Below the pieces are notes generated by a model that saw only the letters and a list, made by a program, of their open reading frames with translations, ran no database searches and had not been told where the DNA came from. Source: an uncultured Poribacteria bacterium (GTDB lineage: Bacteria > Poribacteria > WGA-4E > WGA-3G). From it: DNA of 64,000 bases. This document shows positions 49,060-57,551 of this stretch, one piece after another. Made by a program: the position numbers and the translations under genes. The stretch covers positions 1,302,001-1,366,000 of the forward strand of contig OX639973.1 in NCBI GenBank assembly GCA_951828385.1, given 5' to 3'. Position 1 is the stretch's first letter. Each line of letters opens with the position of its first letter.

Positions 49060-51471
49060 CCAACTGTTGGCACTATCGCCGCGACGTATGACGACGCTAC
49101 CACGACGACAACCCTTTCAGGCGCGATCGCTGCAAACGGGTTTGCTGTGATTGACTACACGGATCTTCCCGATCTTGAGTTTTTCTTCTATCTCGGTGGT
49201 ACGATCACCTTAGATGATGGCGACAGTGCTGATGACAGGAACTCTCGCTCCGTTGTTATCAGTGAAATCCTGTGGGGGTTTGACCTCGGTGAAGTGCTTG
49301 CCTATGCAACGAAGCACCAGTTTATTGAGTTGTATAACACAACTGCGGCCGCTATAGATCTCACGGGTTGGAAACTCGTCTTCACGAGAGGGAACGTTCG
49401 CCCCGCTATTGATATCGATCAGGTCAGCAACCGGGGGGCCAGCGGTTGGAAAGTTAATACCGGCGATACTGGCAAGAGCGGACGTGTCACTAACACATTG
49501 GCTACCAATCCTCAGAGTAGGATTCCGCCGATCGCCATCATCTCCATGTATCGGAATATTAATTACACCCACGTTGAGACGCAAGCCGCCAAAACCATCG
49601 TCGATCGCGCGGAACTGGTCGAAGGGATACCCGACGGTACCGCTAAAGGCTCCTGGAAAAATTCTGAGCGTCTTTCGGTGACCCCATCGGTCTACGCTAC
49701 ACCCGGGGCGAAACATTACGCCACGACGGTGCGCCTGGTAGCGAGTAACGTTGCGGGTACGCCGTTCCGCATCAACGAGATCGGTAATGATACCGGTGGT
49801 GAGAACGACTGGGTCGAACTCCATAACCTTTCAAATGCCGAAGCGTCGTTGAATAACTACGCATTGTCAATGGTAACGGCGAGAGGCACCGATACCGAGC
49901 TGTTTGATTTCAAGGATCAAGATTGGAAAGTGCCTGCGAAAGGGTTTATCGTTATCTCAACGCGGCATCCGAGAAATACGGATCTCGCTACGGGTAAAGA
50001 CATCTCCATCCGAGACAATGAGGAATTGAACAGAGGTTTGAACCACCTCTACGTTGTGAAGGCTGGTTGGAATCTCCAAGATGATGGGAAATTTGCGCTC
50101 ATCCTTCGGAACGCACACGACAAAGAGGAAAAAGCCGAAAACCTCATAGATGTTGTCGCCACGCACCAAGGCGCGTTTAAAGACGATAGCATCGGCACCC
50201 GTCTCTGGCCCCTGAAAGTTACCGGTTTACCGGATGGCAATGTGATTGACGGCGGAGACGAAAACTTCGCTGCCGGTAAAGTCTATCAGCGAAATAGCGG
50301 CAATGGTAGAGGCGAGAAACACCTCGCTGTCGCTGTTTATACCGGCATCGGTTATGATGTCAAAGCGGCAAAGGGAAGTGCGAACTATGGAACGCCTGGC
50401 TACGCGAACGACGCAGCCAAAGCTAATGAAGCAGGTCTCACTGAGGGTGTCGTCACTATCAGCGAAATCATGGTGGATGTCGGTGATGCTGCGCTGCGTC
50501 GGAACCTGCCGCAGTGGATTGAACTCCACAACTCATCTGATACGGAGGGTGTCAACCTTGAGGGGTGGAAACTTTACATCGAGAACGCTGCACAAGAGAA
50601 CGGGGCGTTGGAAACGAACACGCTCAGCGCAACGGTCACGCTCACTCAGAAGTTTATCTTACCCAACCAGACGGTACTGATTGCCTCAAGATCGGGCGAT
50701 GTCTATGATCCGAATCATTTCCCACCGCATCGTGTCATCAAGCTCTGGACGACCAAGGCACATCGGGACGCGTTAGAGATGACGCGTAGCACCGATCCCG
50801 TCTTGAGCAGCAGAGGTTTCAGCATCATATTAGAGGACAAGGACGGCAACGAGATTGATACGGTGGGTAACCTTGGCGGCAACCGTCGCACGCGTGATGA
50901 ACCCGCTTGGCCGCTCCCGATGCACGAGGCGGATGACCTGAGCCGGAGTTCGTTGCTCCGCGTCTACGATCGAAAGCTTGCTCTCGATGGGACAGACGAG
51001 GATTCGTGGATATTGGCGAGTGACACTATCCTCGCTTTTGAGGGCTCTTATACCTATTATGGTAGTGCCGATGACATAGGTTCACCGGGGTACCGGACGG
51101 GGGGGCCGCTGCCTGTCAGCTTATCGAAGTTCCGTCCGGAACGGTTGGATGATGGCTCGATCCGTATCGGTTGGGTCACTGAATCTGAGTTGAACAACGC
51201 TGGATTCAATATCCTCCGGAGTGAAAAACAAGACGGTGAATTCACGCAGATTAACACGAAATTGATCGCAGGTCAAGGGACAACGAGTGAGCGTTCGACT
51301 TACACGTATACCGATCCATCTGCGAAACCCAATGTCGTCTACTATTACCAGATTCAAGATGTTTCCTTAGACGGTCAAGTCTCAACCTTGCGTCAGACCC
51401 GTCTGAAAGGTCATATCTCCCCTGCTGGTAAGTTGACTACGACATGGGGTGACATAAAAGCGTTGCAATAA
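48328..51471 (+). CDS. Lamin-tail domain surface protein, 3' part downstream of a frameshift
   Basis: 1047 residues from the first ATG in frame, which lies within a repeat and is unlikely to be the true start; the frame is open from about 48260. It has two 127-residue repeats, then three lamin-tail-like domains: SVVISEILWGFDLG with QFIELYNTTAAAIDLTGWKL, FRINEIGNDTGGENDWVELHN, and VTISEIMVDVGDAALRRN with QWIELHNSSDTEG. The C-terminus PVSLSKFRPERLDDGSIRIG, then NNAGFNILRSE, is a sorting-like or fibronectin-type tail seen on such proteins. The likely place is the cell surface or outside the cell. It continues the protein begun at 47.26 kb. Confidence 0.78.
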   Translation: MPATTGDQADFEVVFTFNRALPNDLDLADLSIGTRAGDMMDGDVANDTVTRATDPMFLGTPRRVPREPMKWQVTVSPKSGTDTIVGLSAARMMKFTYGPDVKALTVKQRAEPTVGTIGKTTITAISPMPATAGDQADFEVVFTFNRALPNDLDLADLSIGTRARDMVNGDVANDTVTRATDPMFLGTPNRVPGEPMKWQVTVSPKRGADTIVGLSAAGMMKFTYGPDVKALTVKVKKTVGTITGPTVGTIAATYDDATTTTTLSGAIAANGFAVIDYTDLPDLEFFFYLGGTITLDDGDSADDRNSRSVVISEILWGFDLGEVLAYATKHQFIELYNTTAAAIDLTGWKLVFTRGNVRPAIDIDQVSNRGASGWKVNTGDTGKSGRVTNTLATNPQSRIPPIAIISMYRNINYTHVETQAAKTIVDRAELVEGIPDGTAKGSWKNSERLSVTPSVYATPGAKHYATTVRLVASNVAGTPFRINEIGNDTGGENDWVELHNLSNAEASLNNYALSMVTARGTDTELFDFKDQDWKVPAKGFIVISTRHPRNTDLATGKDISIRDNEELNRGLNHLYVVKAGWNLQDDGKFALILRNAHDKEEKAENLIDVVATHQGAFKDDSIGTRLWPLKVTGLPDGNVIDGGDENFAAGKVYQRNSGNGRGEKHLAVAVYTGIGYDVKAAKGSANYGTPGYANDAAKANEAGLTEGVVTISEIMVDVGDAALRRNLPQWIELHNSSDTEGVNLEGWKLYIENAAQENGALETNTLSATVTLTQKFILPNQTVLIASRSGDVYDPNHFPPHRVIKLWTTKAHRDALEMTRSTDPVLSSRGFSIILEDKDGNEIDTVGNLGGNRRTRDEPAWPLPMHEADDLSRSSLLRVYDRKLALDGTDEDSWILASDTILAFEGSYTYYGSADDIGSPGYRTGGPLPVSLSKFRPERLDDGSIRIGWVTESELNNAGFNILRSEKQDGEFTQINTKLIAGQGTTSERSTYTYTDPSAKPNVVYYYQIQDVSLDGQVSTLRQTRLKGHISPAGKLTTTWGDIKALQ

Positions 51472-51514
51472 TAGCATTAACTCGGTTATTCAGGGAGAAG
51501 TCTATAACCGATAA

Positions 51515-52438
51515 CTATTCCCCGTAGGGTTTTCCTAAAGCGAGAGGTGCCTCTGCACGTCCAACAAAACCTGCCAGTACCGCTAAGCAGAGGATATAAG
51601 GCAACATCAACCACAGCTGGTATGGAATGCCCCATCCCAGTGCTTGGAACCGCGCATCGAGTGCGGAACCGAGTCCGAAGAGCAACGCAGCACCGCACGC
51701 CTTCACAGGATGCCATTTCCCAAAAATAACGATCGCCAAAGCGATGAATCCGCGCCCAACGGTCATCCCCGGTGTAAAATAGGGGACATCGGCGAGGGAG
51801 AGATACCCGCCTGCCATACCCGCCATCGCACCCGCGAAGAGTAGACAAAGCGTTCTCAAGCGGAGCACATTAGCACCGACGGTGGCTATCGCCTTCGGAT
51901 GTTCGCCACACGCACGTATCCTGAGCCCCACCTGTGTATGGTAGAGAAAGAAATAGACACACGGCATCAGCAGGAAGGTAATGAAAACGAGGATATTGTG
52001 TGAAAACAGGGCGCGTCCGAAGAAAGGGATTTGGGAGAGCAGGGGGATGTCAATCTGCTGGAACGCCGGCACGCCTTTCGCGATCCCTGTTACACCGAAA
52101 AGCCGTTGATAGATGACTTCCGTCAACCCTAACGCCAAAAGCGTCATCGCCGTGCCGATAATCACTTGGTCACCCCGGAGCCTGATGGCACATAACGCAA
52201 AGAGCGCGGCAGCGATAAGTCCACTCAGTCCGGCTATCAGCAGCCCGAACCAGGGCGCGAACATCACGAATTCCGCTGTGTAAAAGGAGCCGACCATCCC
52301 AAAAAACGCACCGATGAGCATCATCCCTTCAATGCCGATGTTCAGTACACCTGCACGTTGGGAGATGACTTCACCTAAAGCTGCCAGCAGGAGCGGTGTC
52401 GCCCCGCGAATCGTTGCCGAAAGAATTTCTTCAAACAT
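51515..52438 (-). CDS. ABC transporter permease, nucleoside/BMP type (second permease)
   Basis: 307 aa, about nine membrane helices. RGATPLLLAALGEVISQRAG, then VLNIGIEGMMLIGAFFGMVG, is the conserved N-terminal stretch of NupQ/YufQ-type permeases; YFTPGMTVGRGFIALAIVIF is the permease loop that meets the ATPase. Family knowledge: together with the other permease, the double ATPase and a BMP lipoprotein it imports nucleosides or related compounds. It ends the operon on the minus strand. A perfect palindromic element lies in the 214-bp gap before it. Confidence 0.87.
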   Translation of the reverse strand: MFEEILSATIRGATPLLLAALGEVISQRAGVLNIGIEGMMLIGAFFGMVGSFYTAEFVMFAPWFGLLIAGLSGLIAAALFALCAIRLRGDQVIIGTAMTLLALGLTEVIYQRLFGVTGIAKGVPAFQQIDIPLLSQIPFFGRALFSHNILVFITFLLMPCVYFFLYHTQVGLRIRACGEHPKAIATVGANVLRLRTLCLLFAGAMAGMAGGYLSLADVPYFTPGMTVGRGFIALAIVIFGKWHPVKACGAALLFGLGSALDARFQALGWGIPYQLWLMLPYILCLAVLAGFVGRAEAPLALGKPYGE

Positions 52439-52495
52439 GATTTTTAACTATTAAGTTTTTGCTCGTTTTTCTCCATTGTCGAAAAACGGTTTTTG

Positions 52496-52524
52496 CGTAG
52501 GGGCTGGGTTACCCAGCCCCTACG
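52496..52524. repeat. 29-bp perfect palindrome between the two permease genes
   Basis: CGTAGGGGCTGGGT-T-ACCCAGCCCCTACG, 14-bp arms without mismatch. It is the reference copy for the elements found in coding sequence at 45.93 and 54.51 kb. Confidence 0.9.
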
Positions 52525-52652
52525 AGATATTGTAAACCATTACGCTTTTGATCTTTGGCAAAGTACAATCTTTGGCTGTCAACGCGTGCCTTGATATTGA
52601 TGATATAAGAACGCTTACAACTTCAATAAACACCGCTTCAAACCACCTACTC

Positions 52653-53726
52653 CTACTCGGAATGTGAAGATGTACGCTTGCGGAACAGCTGCACAGAACT
52701 ATAACCGATAACAAAAAGCAGAATTGTCGCTTGCATCACAAACGTCACTTTGTCAGAGATGCCCACTGTTCGCTGCATACTGTATGAACCGGTCGATAGC
52801 GCGCCAAACAGCAACGCAGCAGCAACCGTTACCAACGGATTCAACTTCGCTAACAGTGCAACCGCAATCGCTGTGTAACCGTATCCGGGCGAGAAATTGA
52901 GAAAAAGTCGGCGAGTCAGTGCGGTCAGTTCAATCGCGCCGCCGAGTCCTGCAAGTGCACCGCTAATGAAAAAAACCCGGAGGGTGTTATGCATAATCGA
53001 AATCCCCGCCGCTTCCGCTGCAGCCGAGCCTTCGCCTACTGCGCGGAGTTGATACCCAAACGCTGTCCGAAAGAGGATAAACGTCAGGATAATCGCTAAT
53101 ACGACAGCGATAACGATGCCGAGATGGACCCGGTGCGGTGGGAAAAGCCGTGGTAGAAATACCCACTCGGCGATCCGATCGCTCTGCGGACCGCGTTGCG
53201 CGGTTTCTTGCAACGGACCGCCATCTATCATCATACTCACCAGATGGAGCGCGACGTAGTTCAACATAATCGTACTAATAACTTCGTTGACGCCGCGTGT
53301 TACCTTGAGGATTGCCGGAATAAGTCCCCATATTCCGCCTGCCAGCATCGCAAGACCGAGGCATATCGGCACAGCAATCCAAGGCGTTTCAGGAAAAAGT
53401 GGAGCGAGTTTCGTTCCAAACCACGTCGCTGCTAACGCACCCATCAGGAACTGTCCTTCGGCACCGATATTCCAAATCCCACACCGAAACGCCATCGCAA
53501 CCGAGAGTCCTGTCATCAGAAACGGCGTGCTTTTCACCAACGTTTCTCCGAATTTCCTACTATTCCCAAATGCGCCGCTCACCGCTGCCTGATAAGCCTC
53601 TAACGGGTTGTAGTTGCAGAGCAGCATTATAACGGCGTTTGTAACAAACGCACTCGCGAGAATTAGAACCGGGGTCACTACCCAATGAACGTTGATTCTT
53701 TTGAAGAGGTTGGTTACTTTTAACAT
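52653..53726 (-). CDS. ABC transporter permease, nucleoside/BMP type (first permease)
   Basis: 357 aa from the ATG at 53726, which is one base after the ATPase stop; the frame continues to a TTG at 53747 and another ATG at 53738, so the start is open to doubt. VTPVLILASAFVTNAVIMLL, NPLEAYQAAVSGAFG, FRCGIWNIGAEGQFLMGALA and VNEVISTIMLNYVALHLVSM are the NupP/YufP-type motifs, with about nine membrane helices. It is the partner of the permease at 51.5 kb and is coupled to the ATPase gene. Confidence 0.87.
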   Translation of the reverse strand: MLKVTNLFKRINVHWVVTPVLILASAFVTNAVIMLLCNYNPLEAYQAAVSGAFGNSRKFGETLVKSTPFLMTGLSVAMAFRCGIWNIGAEGQFLMGALAATWFGTKLAPLFPETPWIAVPICLGLAMLAGGIWGLIPAILKVTRGVNEVISTIMLNYVALHLVSMMIDGGPLQETAQRGPQSDRIAEWVFLPRLFPPHRVHLGIVIAVVLAIILTFILFRTAFGYQLRAVGEGSAAAEAAGISIMHNTLRVFFISGALAGLGGAIELTALTRRLFLNFSPGYGYTAIAVALLAKLNPLVTVAAALLFGALSTGSYSMQRTVGISDKVTFVMQATILLFVIGYSSVQLFRKRTSSHSE

Positions 53727-53727
53727 C

Positions 53728-55350
53728 CTAACAACCATTTCCTCCAAAATCTTTATGGGTTTGCCCCGTCATTAACAATCCGAGTGCTTCAATATCGTTG
53801 CGCTGCGCCGTCGCTTCGATCAACTTACCCCTCGACATCACAAAGAGCCGGTCACTCAAGAGTAGGACTTCATCTAACTCTGTTGAGATGAGCAGGACAG
53901 ACTTACTTTGATTGCGTTGTGCCAACAAATTCTCATGGACATAGCGAGCGGCGTTGACATCTAAACCGCGTGTCGGATTAACGGCAATAAGTAGATCGGG
54001 GTGAAGCGAGATTTCTCGGGCGAGGACAATTTTTTGTTGGTTGCCACCGGAGAGTGCAGCAGCAGGGATGCCACCGATAGGCGGACGGATGTCATAATCA
54101 GCGATAAGTTGTTCTGCGGTGTTCTGTTTTCTTCTTTGATTAAGGACATTCCAGCGTGCCGTGTTTTCCAAATGCGTTACATTCAACAAAAGGTTTTCCG
54201 TAACCGAGAACGACGCGATAACACCCGTCGTTTGCCTATCTTCGGGGATATAACCGACCCCGCGCTGTCGTACCGCCTTTGTCCCTTTCGGATCGGTGCC
54301 TAAGATGTTTACTGTCCCTGATTCGCTGTGCCGTAACCCCATAATCGCTTCGGCGAGTTCGCGCTGTCCGTTGCCATCAACGCCAGCGATACCGACGATT
54401 TCACCGCGACGGGTCGCCATAGAGATATCTGACACCGCGATTTCGTTACGACTGCCGAGTACGGTCAGATTTGAGAGTTGCAGCACGCTATCTGGAGGAT
54501 CACTCTCGTATGGGTTGGGTAACCCAACCCATACGGAGCGTTCAACTTCGTTGATTTCTTCGCCGATCATCTCCCGCGCGAGTCCCCGTGCGGTCAGTTC
54601 ACCCGTCGGACCGAGATAGACTTTTTTGCCGCGCCGTAAAACGGTAATCCTATCGCTGATGTTTAAAACCTCTTTCATTTTGTGGCTAATGAAGATAATC
54701 GCGCGACCATCGGCTTGGAGTTTTCGGAGGATTGTGAAGAAACCTTCTACCTCCTGCGGACTTAGAACAGCCGTCGGTTCGTCAAGAATGAGAATCCGAG
54801 CGTCAACTGCCAGTGCCTTTAGAATCTCTACGCGTTGCTTTAAGCCTACGGAGAGGGTCCGCACTAACGCACCCGGATCAACAGTCAAACCGAACTGTTC
54901 TGAAAGTGCTTCGGTAATGTGAATCGCGTCTTCTTTTTTAAAGCGGAATTTTCCCAACGCTTTCTTATAAGCACCGTTTTCAGATGGATTTCCCGCTGAG
55001 CCCCGACGCACTTGCCCAAGACTCAAAGCGATATTCTCAGCAACAGTCAGACTTTCAACCAACATAAAATGCTGATGCACCATGCCGATCCCGCTCACAA
55101 TCGCATCACGCGGAGACTTTGCCCGTAACCTACGTCGCCACCCTTCACGATCTGTAACATAGATACGTCCGTCTGACGGTTGATAAAGCCCATAGATAAG
55201 ATTCATCAGTGTGGACTTTCCGGCACCATTTTCCCCTAAAATCGCATGGATTTCACCGGCTTGAAGTTCAAAATCGACGCTGTCAACGGCGACAAAATCA
55301 CCGAAGGTTTTCGTAATATTCCGAAGTTCAAGGATGTTTTCTTTTTGCAT
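53728..55350 (-). CDS. ABC transporter ATP-binding protein with two ATPase domains (nucleoside/BMP type)
   Basis: 540 aa. The first ATPase has Walker A LGENGAGKSTLMNLIYGLYQ, signature TLSVGLKQRVEILKAL and Walker B ILILDEPTAVLSPQE. The second has GVDGNGQRELAEAIMGLR (degenerate Walker A), ALSGGNQQKIVLARE and LIAVNPTRGLDV. This is the NupO/YufO (RbsA-like) layout. The linker at about residues 270-281 reads SVWVGLPNPYES and is encoded by a perfect 29-bp palindrome, so it is probably an insertion. The gene follows the DUF6807 gene with no gap between stop and start codons. Confidence 0.9.
   Translation of the reverse strand: MQKENILELRNITKTFGDFVAVDSVDFELQAGEIHAILGENGAGKSTLMNLIYGLYQPSDGRIYVTDREGWRRRLRAKSPRDAIVSGIGMVHQHFMLVESLTVAENIALSLGQVRRGSAGNPSENGAYKKALGKFRFKKEDAIHITEALSEQFGLTVDPGALVRTLSVGLKQRVEILKALAVDARILILDEPTAVLSPQEVEGFFTILRKLQADGRAIIFISHKMKEVLNISDRITVLRRGKKVYLGPTGELTARGLAREMIGEEINEVERSVWVGLPNPYESDPPDSVLQLSNLTVLGSRNEIAVSDISMATRRGEIVGIAGVDGNGQRELAEAIMGLRHSESGTVNILGTDPKGTKAVRQRGVGYIPEDRQTTGVIASFSVTENLLLNVTHLENTARWNVLNQRRKQNTAEQLIADYDIRPPIGGIPAAALSGGNQQKIVLAREISLHPDLLIAVNPTRGLDVNAARYVHENLLAQRNQSKSVLLISTELDEVLLLSDRLFVMSRGKLIEATAQRNDIEALGLLMTGQTHKDFGGNGC
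54507..54535 (-). repeat. 29-bp perfect palindrome in frame in the ABC ATPase gene
   Basis: CGTATGGGTTGGGT-A-ACCCAACCCATACG, 14-bp arms without mismatch. On the coding (minus) strand it is read VWVGLPNPY, in the same frame as the element in the BamA-like gene. It lies in the linker before the second ATPase domain. Confidence 0.9.
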
Positions 55351-56205
55351 CTACAGCAGACACCATTTTTCCGCCCTCGCGGGTGTCAATTCTCCATCGT
55401 AGGCGATAACCCGAAGTGAGACTTTCCAACTTTCACCTTCAGGAGTTGATACGGAACCTGTCCAAGTCGGATTATAGAGTGCCATCCCGTAATCCCGAAT
55501 GAACCATGGACCGCGAATGCCTTCATTAAGAATGCTCATAAAGACACCGAACTCTCCATGCCCTGTTAGCACGTTCTGATAGGCAACGAAATCTGATTCA
55601 CCTTCGTGAACAACCTCGACACCTCCGCTGCGTCCGTTGTCGCCGAGTACAATACCACCCATCCCAGGCAGAAGTCTCGGTTCAACACGGATACCGATGC
55701 TCCCAAATTTCGTCTGTGGATACGTCGCAGCACCGTAAGTGGCGATCTTCTCACTCGTCATATCACAGATAGTGGCATCCGCAAGTGCGTGAAGATTCAC
55801 AGTACGAATTTCGTCAATCAACGGTTCTTCGTTTTCATCTCGCCAGACAACCTTCTGAACGAATTGGACACCATCAGCGTGTGGCGTAATGTCAATGTCT
55901 TTCTGTGTGTCCATCCGTCCCAATCTCTCAAAGACTTTGTCCGTCCAAGAACGGCGGGGCGGCGATGCCCAAAAACCTGCTTCCCTGGCGCCGACTTGAA
56001 CCGGTCCTTGTCCGACGAAAATACCGTTGTGGAACGGGTGATCAAAGGCAAACTCCTGAACGACGGTCTGTCCTGCCGGCGTGTAGAACGGAAAGACAAA
56101 CGGACGATAAAAGTTCGCACCAACACCGCCCAAACATCTGCTCGTGTTGCTATCAACAACCAGATGTGTTTTGGCATTTACCTTAACTTCAAAATTGTTT
56201 TCCAT
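55351..56205 (-). CDS. DUF6807/PmoA-like family protein
   Basis: 284 aa. GGVGANFYRPFVFPFYTPAG, AFDHPFHNGIFVGQGPVQVG and FWASPPRRS are the blocks of the DUF6807 (PmoA-like) family, a beta-sandwich with conserved His in DHPFHNG. The biochemical role is not known to me; genes of this family often stand with sugar oxidoreductases and transporters in bacteria that break down polysaccharides. No signal peptide is present. GGGGAATT lies before the ATG. It directly abuts the ATPase gene, so it probably belongs to the same operon and may act on the imported compound. Confidence 0.75.
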   Translation of the reverse strand: MENNFEVKVNAKTHLVVDSNTSRCLGGVGANFYRPFVFPFYTPAGQTVVQEFAFDHPFHNGIFVGQGPVQVGAREAGFWASPPRRSWTDKVFERLGRMDTQKDIDITPHADGVQFVQKVVWRDENEEPLIDEIRTVNLHALADATICDMTSEKIATYGAATYPQTKFGSIGIRVEPRLLPGMGGIVLGDNGRSGGVEVVHEGESDFVAYQNVLTGHGEFGVFMSILNEGIRGPWFIRDYGMALYNPTWTGSVSTPEGESWKVSLRVIAYDGELTPARAEKWCLL

Positions 56206-56251
56206 AATTCCCCGTTTATGTTCGGATGAGAACTCTTAACACAGATGCAGC

Positions 56252-57289
56252 TCACTTCTCATCCACTGTCCAGATTGTTGCTGCAATATGCTGTTCAGGA
56301 TTTTCAATAGTTGTGTAATAGTAGAGTGTCACCAGTTTTCCGTCTGTGCGTTGAATTGTGCGCGTATAGCCGAAATCCCAGTTTCTGCCGTCATCGCGCA
56401 GATGGATTTCATCACCCCAACGCTTTCCGTTATCCTCACTCAGCTTCGCTCGAATTCCATAAGGTGTTGATCGGTAGCCGTAGGTAACACAAAGCCTGCC
56501 ATCCTTCAAACGAACCATGCTCGGCGGATTTCCATTCCTACCAGCACCACCGTCAGTATCCGCCGCTTTGCATAGGAAAGCCCAAGTTTCCCCATTGTCC
56601 GTTGAATGACAAATCTCAATCCAGTTTTTACTCAGCCGAGTGCCATCAGTTTGTTTTGTATCGTGTCGGCGGCGGAGTGCTGTCACCAGATGTGTATCAG
56701 ATATCCGCACCGTTGAAGGCATCACGGAACGGACTTCAATGTCATCCGTTATCCAACTGACGAATTCAATACTTTTACCGCCGTTTGTGGTTCTCGCACA
56801 GAAGGCTCGATCTTGAATACCGGCTTGCACGCGTTCTTCCTTCGCTGAAAGGAAGAAGTGACAATCGTTCGTGCTGTTGACAAGATAATCGGTCCGCGAG
56901 GTCAATTTATTCCCAACATCCGGTAAATCGTAATCGCCTATCCATGTCTTTCCGCGGTCGTCCGAGATACGGAACTTGTTTCCGTTGCATTGCATCGCGA
57001 AATCTGGATGGGCAAAATCTATAGTTGTGGACTCTGGTGGACGGACTTCAATCTCTTCATGCGACCATGTTTCACCGCCATCCAGACTCCTTGCAAGGAT
57101 TTTACGACTCGGCTCCTCACGAGAAATGGCGTGTCCACCGCTGCTATCATCATGGGTGCCGATCTGGAATTGGACAAGGATTTCGTCACCCCAATGCCAG
57201 ATACCCCCGTTAGCGGGCCATCCCGCGAATCGTCCCGGTTCCTTGTAGACAAACCGATGTTGAGCTGATAACTGTGTTGAATTCGCCAT
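56252..57289 (-). CDS. Sialidase-like beta-propeller protein
   Basis: 345 aa. Several Asp-box-type repeats are visible: SLDGGETWSHEEIE, SDDRGKTWIGDYD, STDNGETWAFLCK and SEDNGKRWGDEIH, the mark of the six-bladed BNR/sialidase propeller. Residues such as RxxD near VRISDTHLVTALRR could be the Arg triad, but I cannot confirm catalysis. No signal peptide is seen, unlike secreted sialidases, so a cytoplasmic glycosidase or binding protein is possible. GGAGG lies 9 nt before the ATG. It is the first gene of the minus-strand transporter cluster. Confidence 0.75.
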   Translation of the reverse strand: MANSTQLSAQHRFVYKEPGRFAGWPANGGIWHWGDEILVQFQIGTHDDSSGGHAISREEPSRKILARSLDGGETWSHEEIEVRPPESTTIDFAHPDFAMQCNGNKFRISDDRGKTWIGDYDLPDVGNKLTSRTDYLVNSTNDCHFFLSAKEERVQAGIQDRAFCARTTNGGKSIEFVSWITDDIEVRSVMPSTVRISDTHLVTALRRRHDTKQTDGTRLSKNWIEICHSTDNGETWAFLCKAADTDGGAGRNGNPPSMVRLKDGRLCVTYGYRSTPYGIRAKLSEDNGKRWGDEIHLRDDGRNWDFGYTRTIQRTDGKLVTLYYYTTIENPEQHIAATIWTVDEK

Positions 57290-57481
57290 ACGGGTATGCC
57301 TCCCTCCAGAAGAATAACCTCAATTGAATTATCACGACATTATTCTGCACAAATGGTTCTAAAAAGTATACGCAATTTGTGTCCGCCTGTCAATGGAAAT
57401 TCCGCAAACGTCCGCGCTAAAAAATGAGTATCTGATCAATAATGTCTCACAAAAAATCTGTGAATGGTAAAATTATACCAC

Positions 57482-57511
57482 TTTACATTTTTCGCGTAAA
57501 CGTGCTATACT
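57482..57511 (+). promoter_or_regulatory. Promoter of the BMP genes
   Basis: TTTACA (57482-57487) and TATACT (57506-57511) are 18 nt apart. AAAGGAG follows about 10 nt before the GTG start at 57552. Confidence 0.65.
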
Positions 57512-57551
57512 TTTAAAGTAAACATTCCAGTGATAAAGGAGAATTTTTAAC

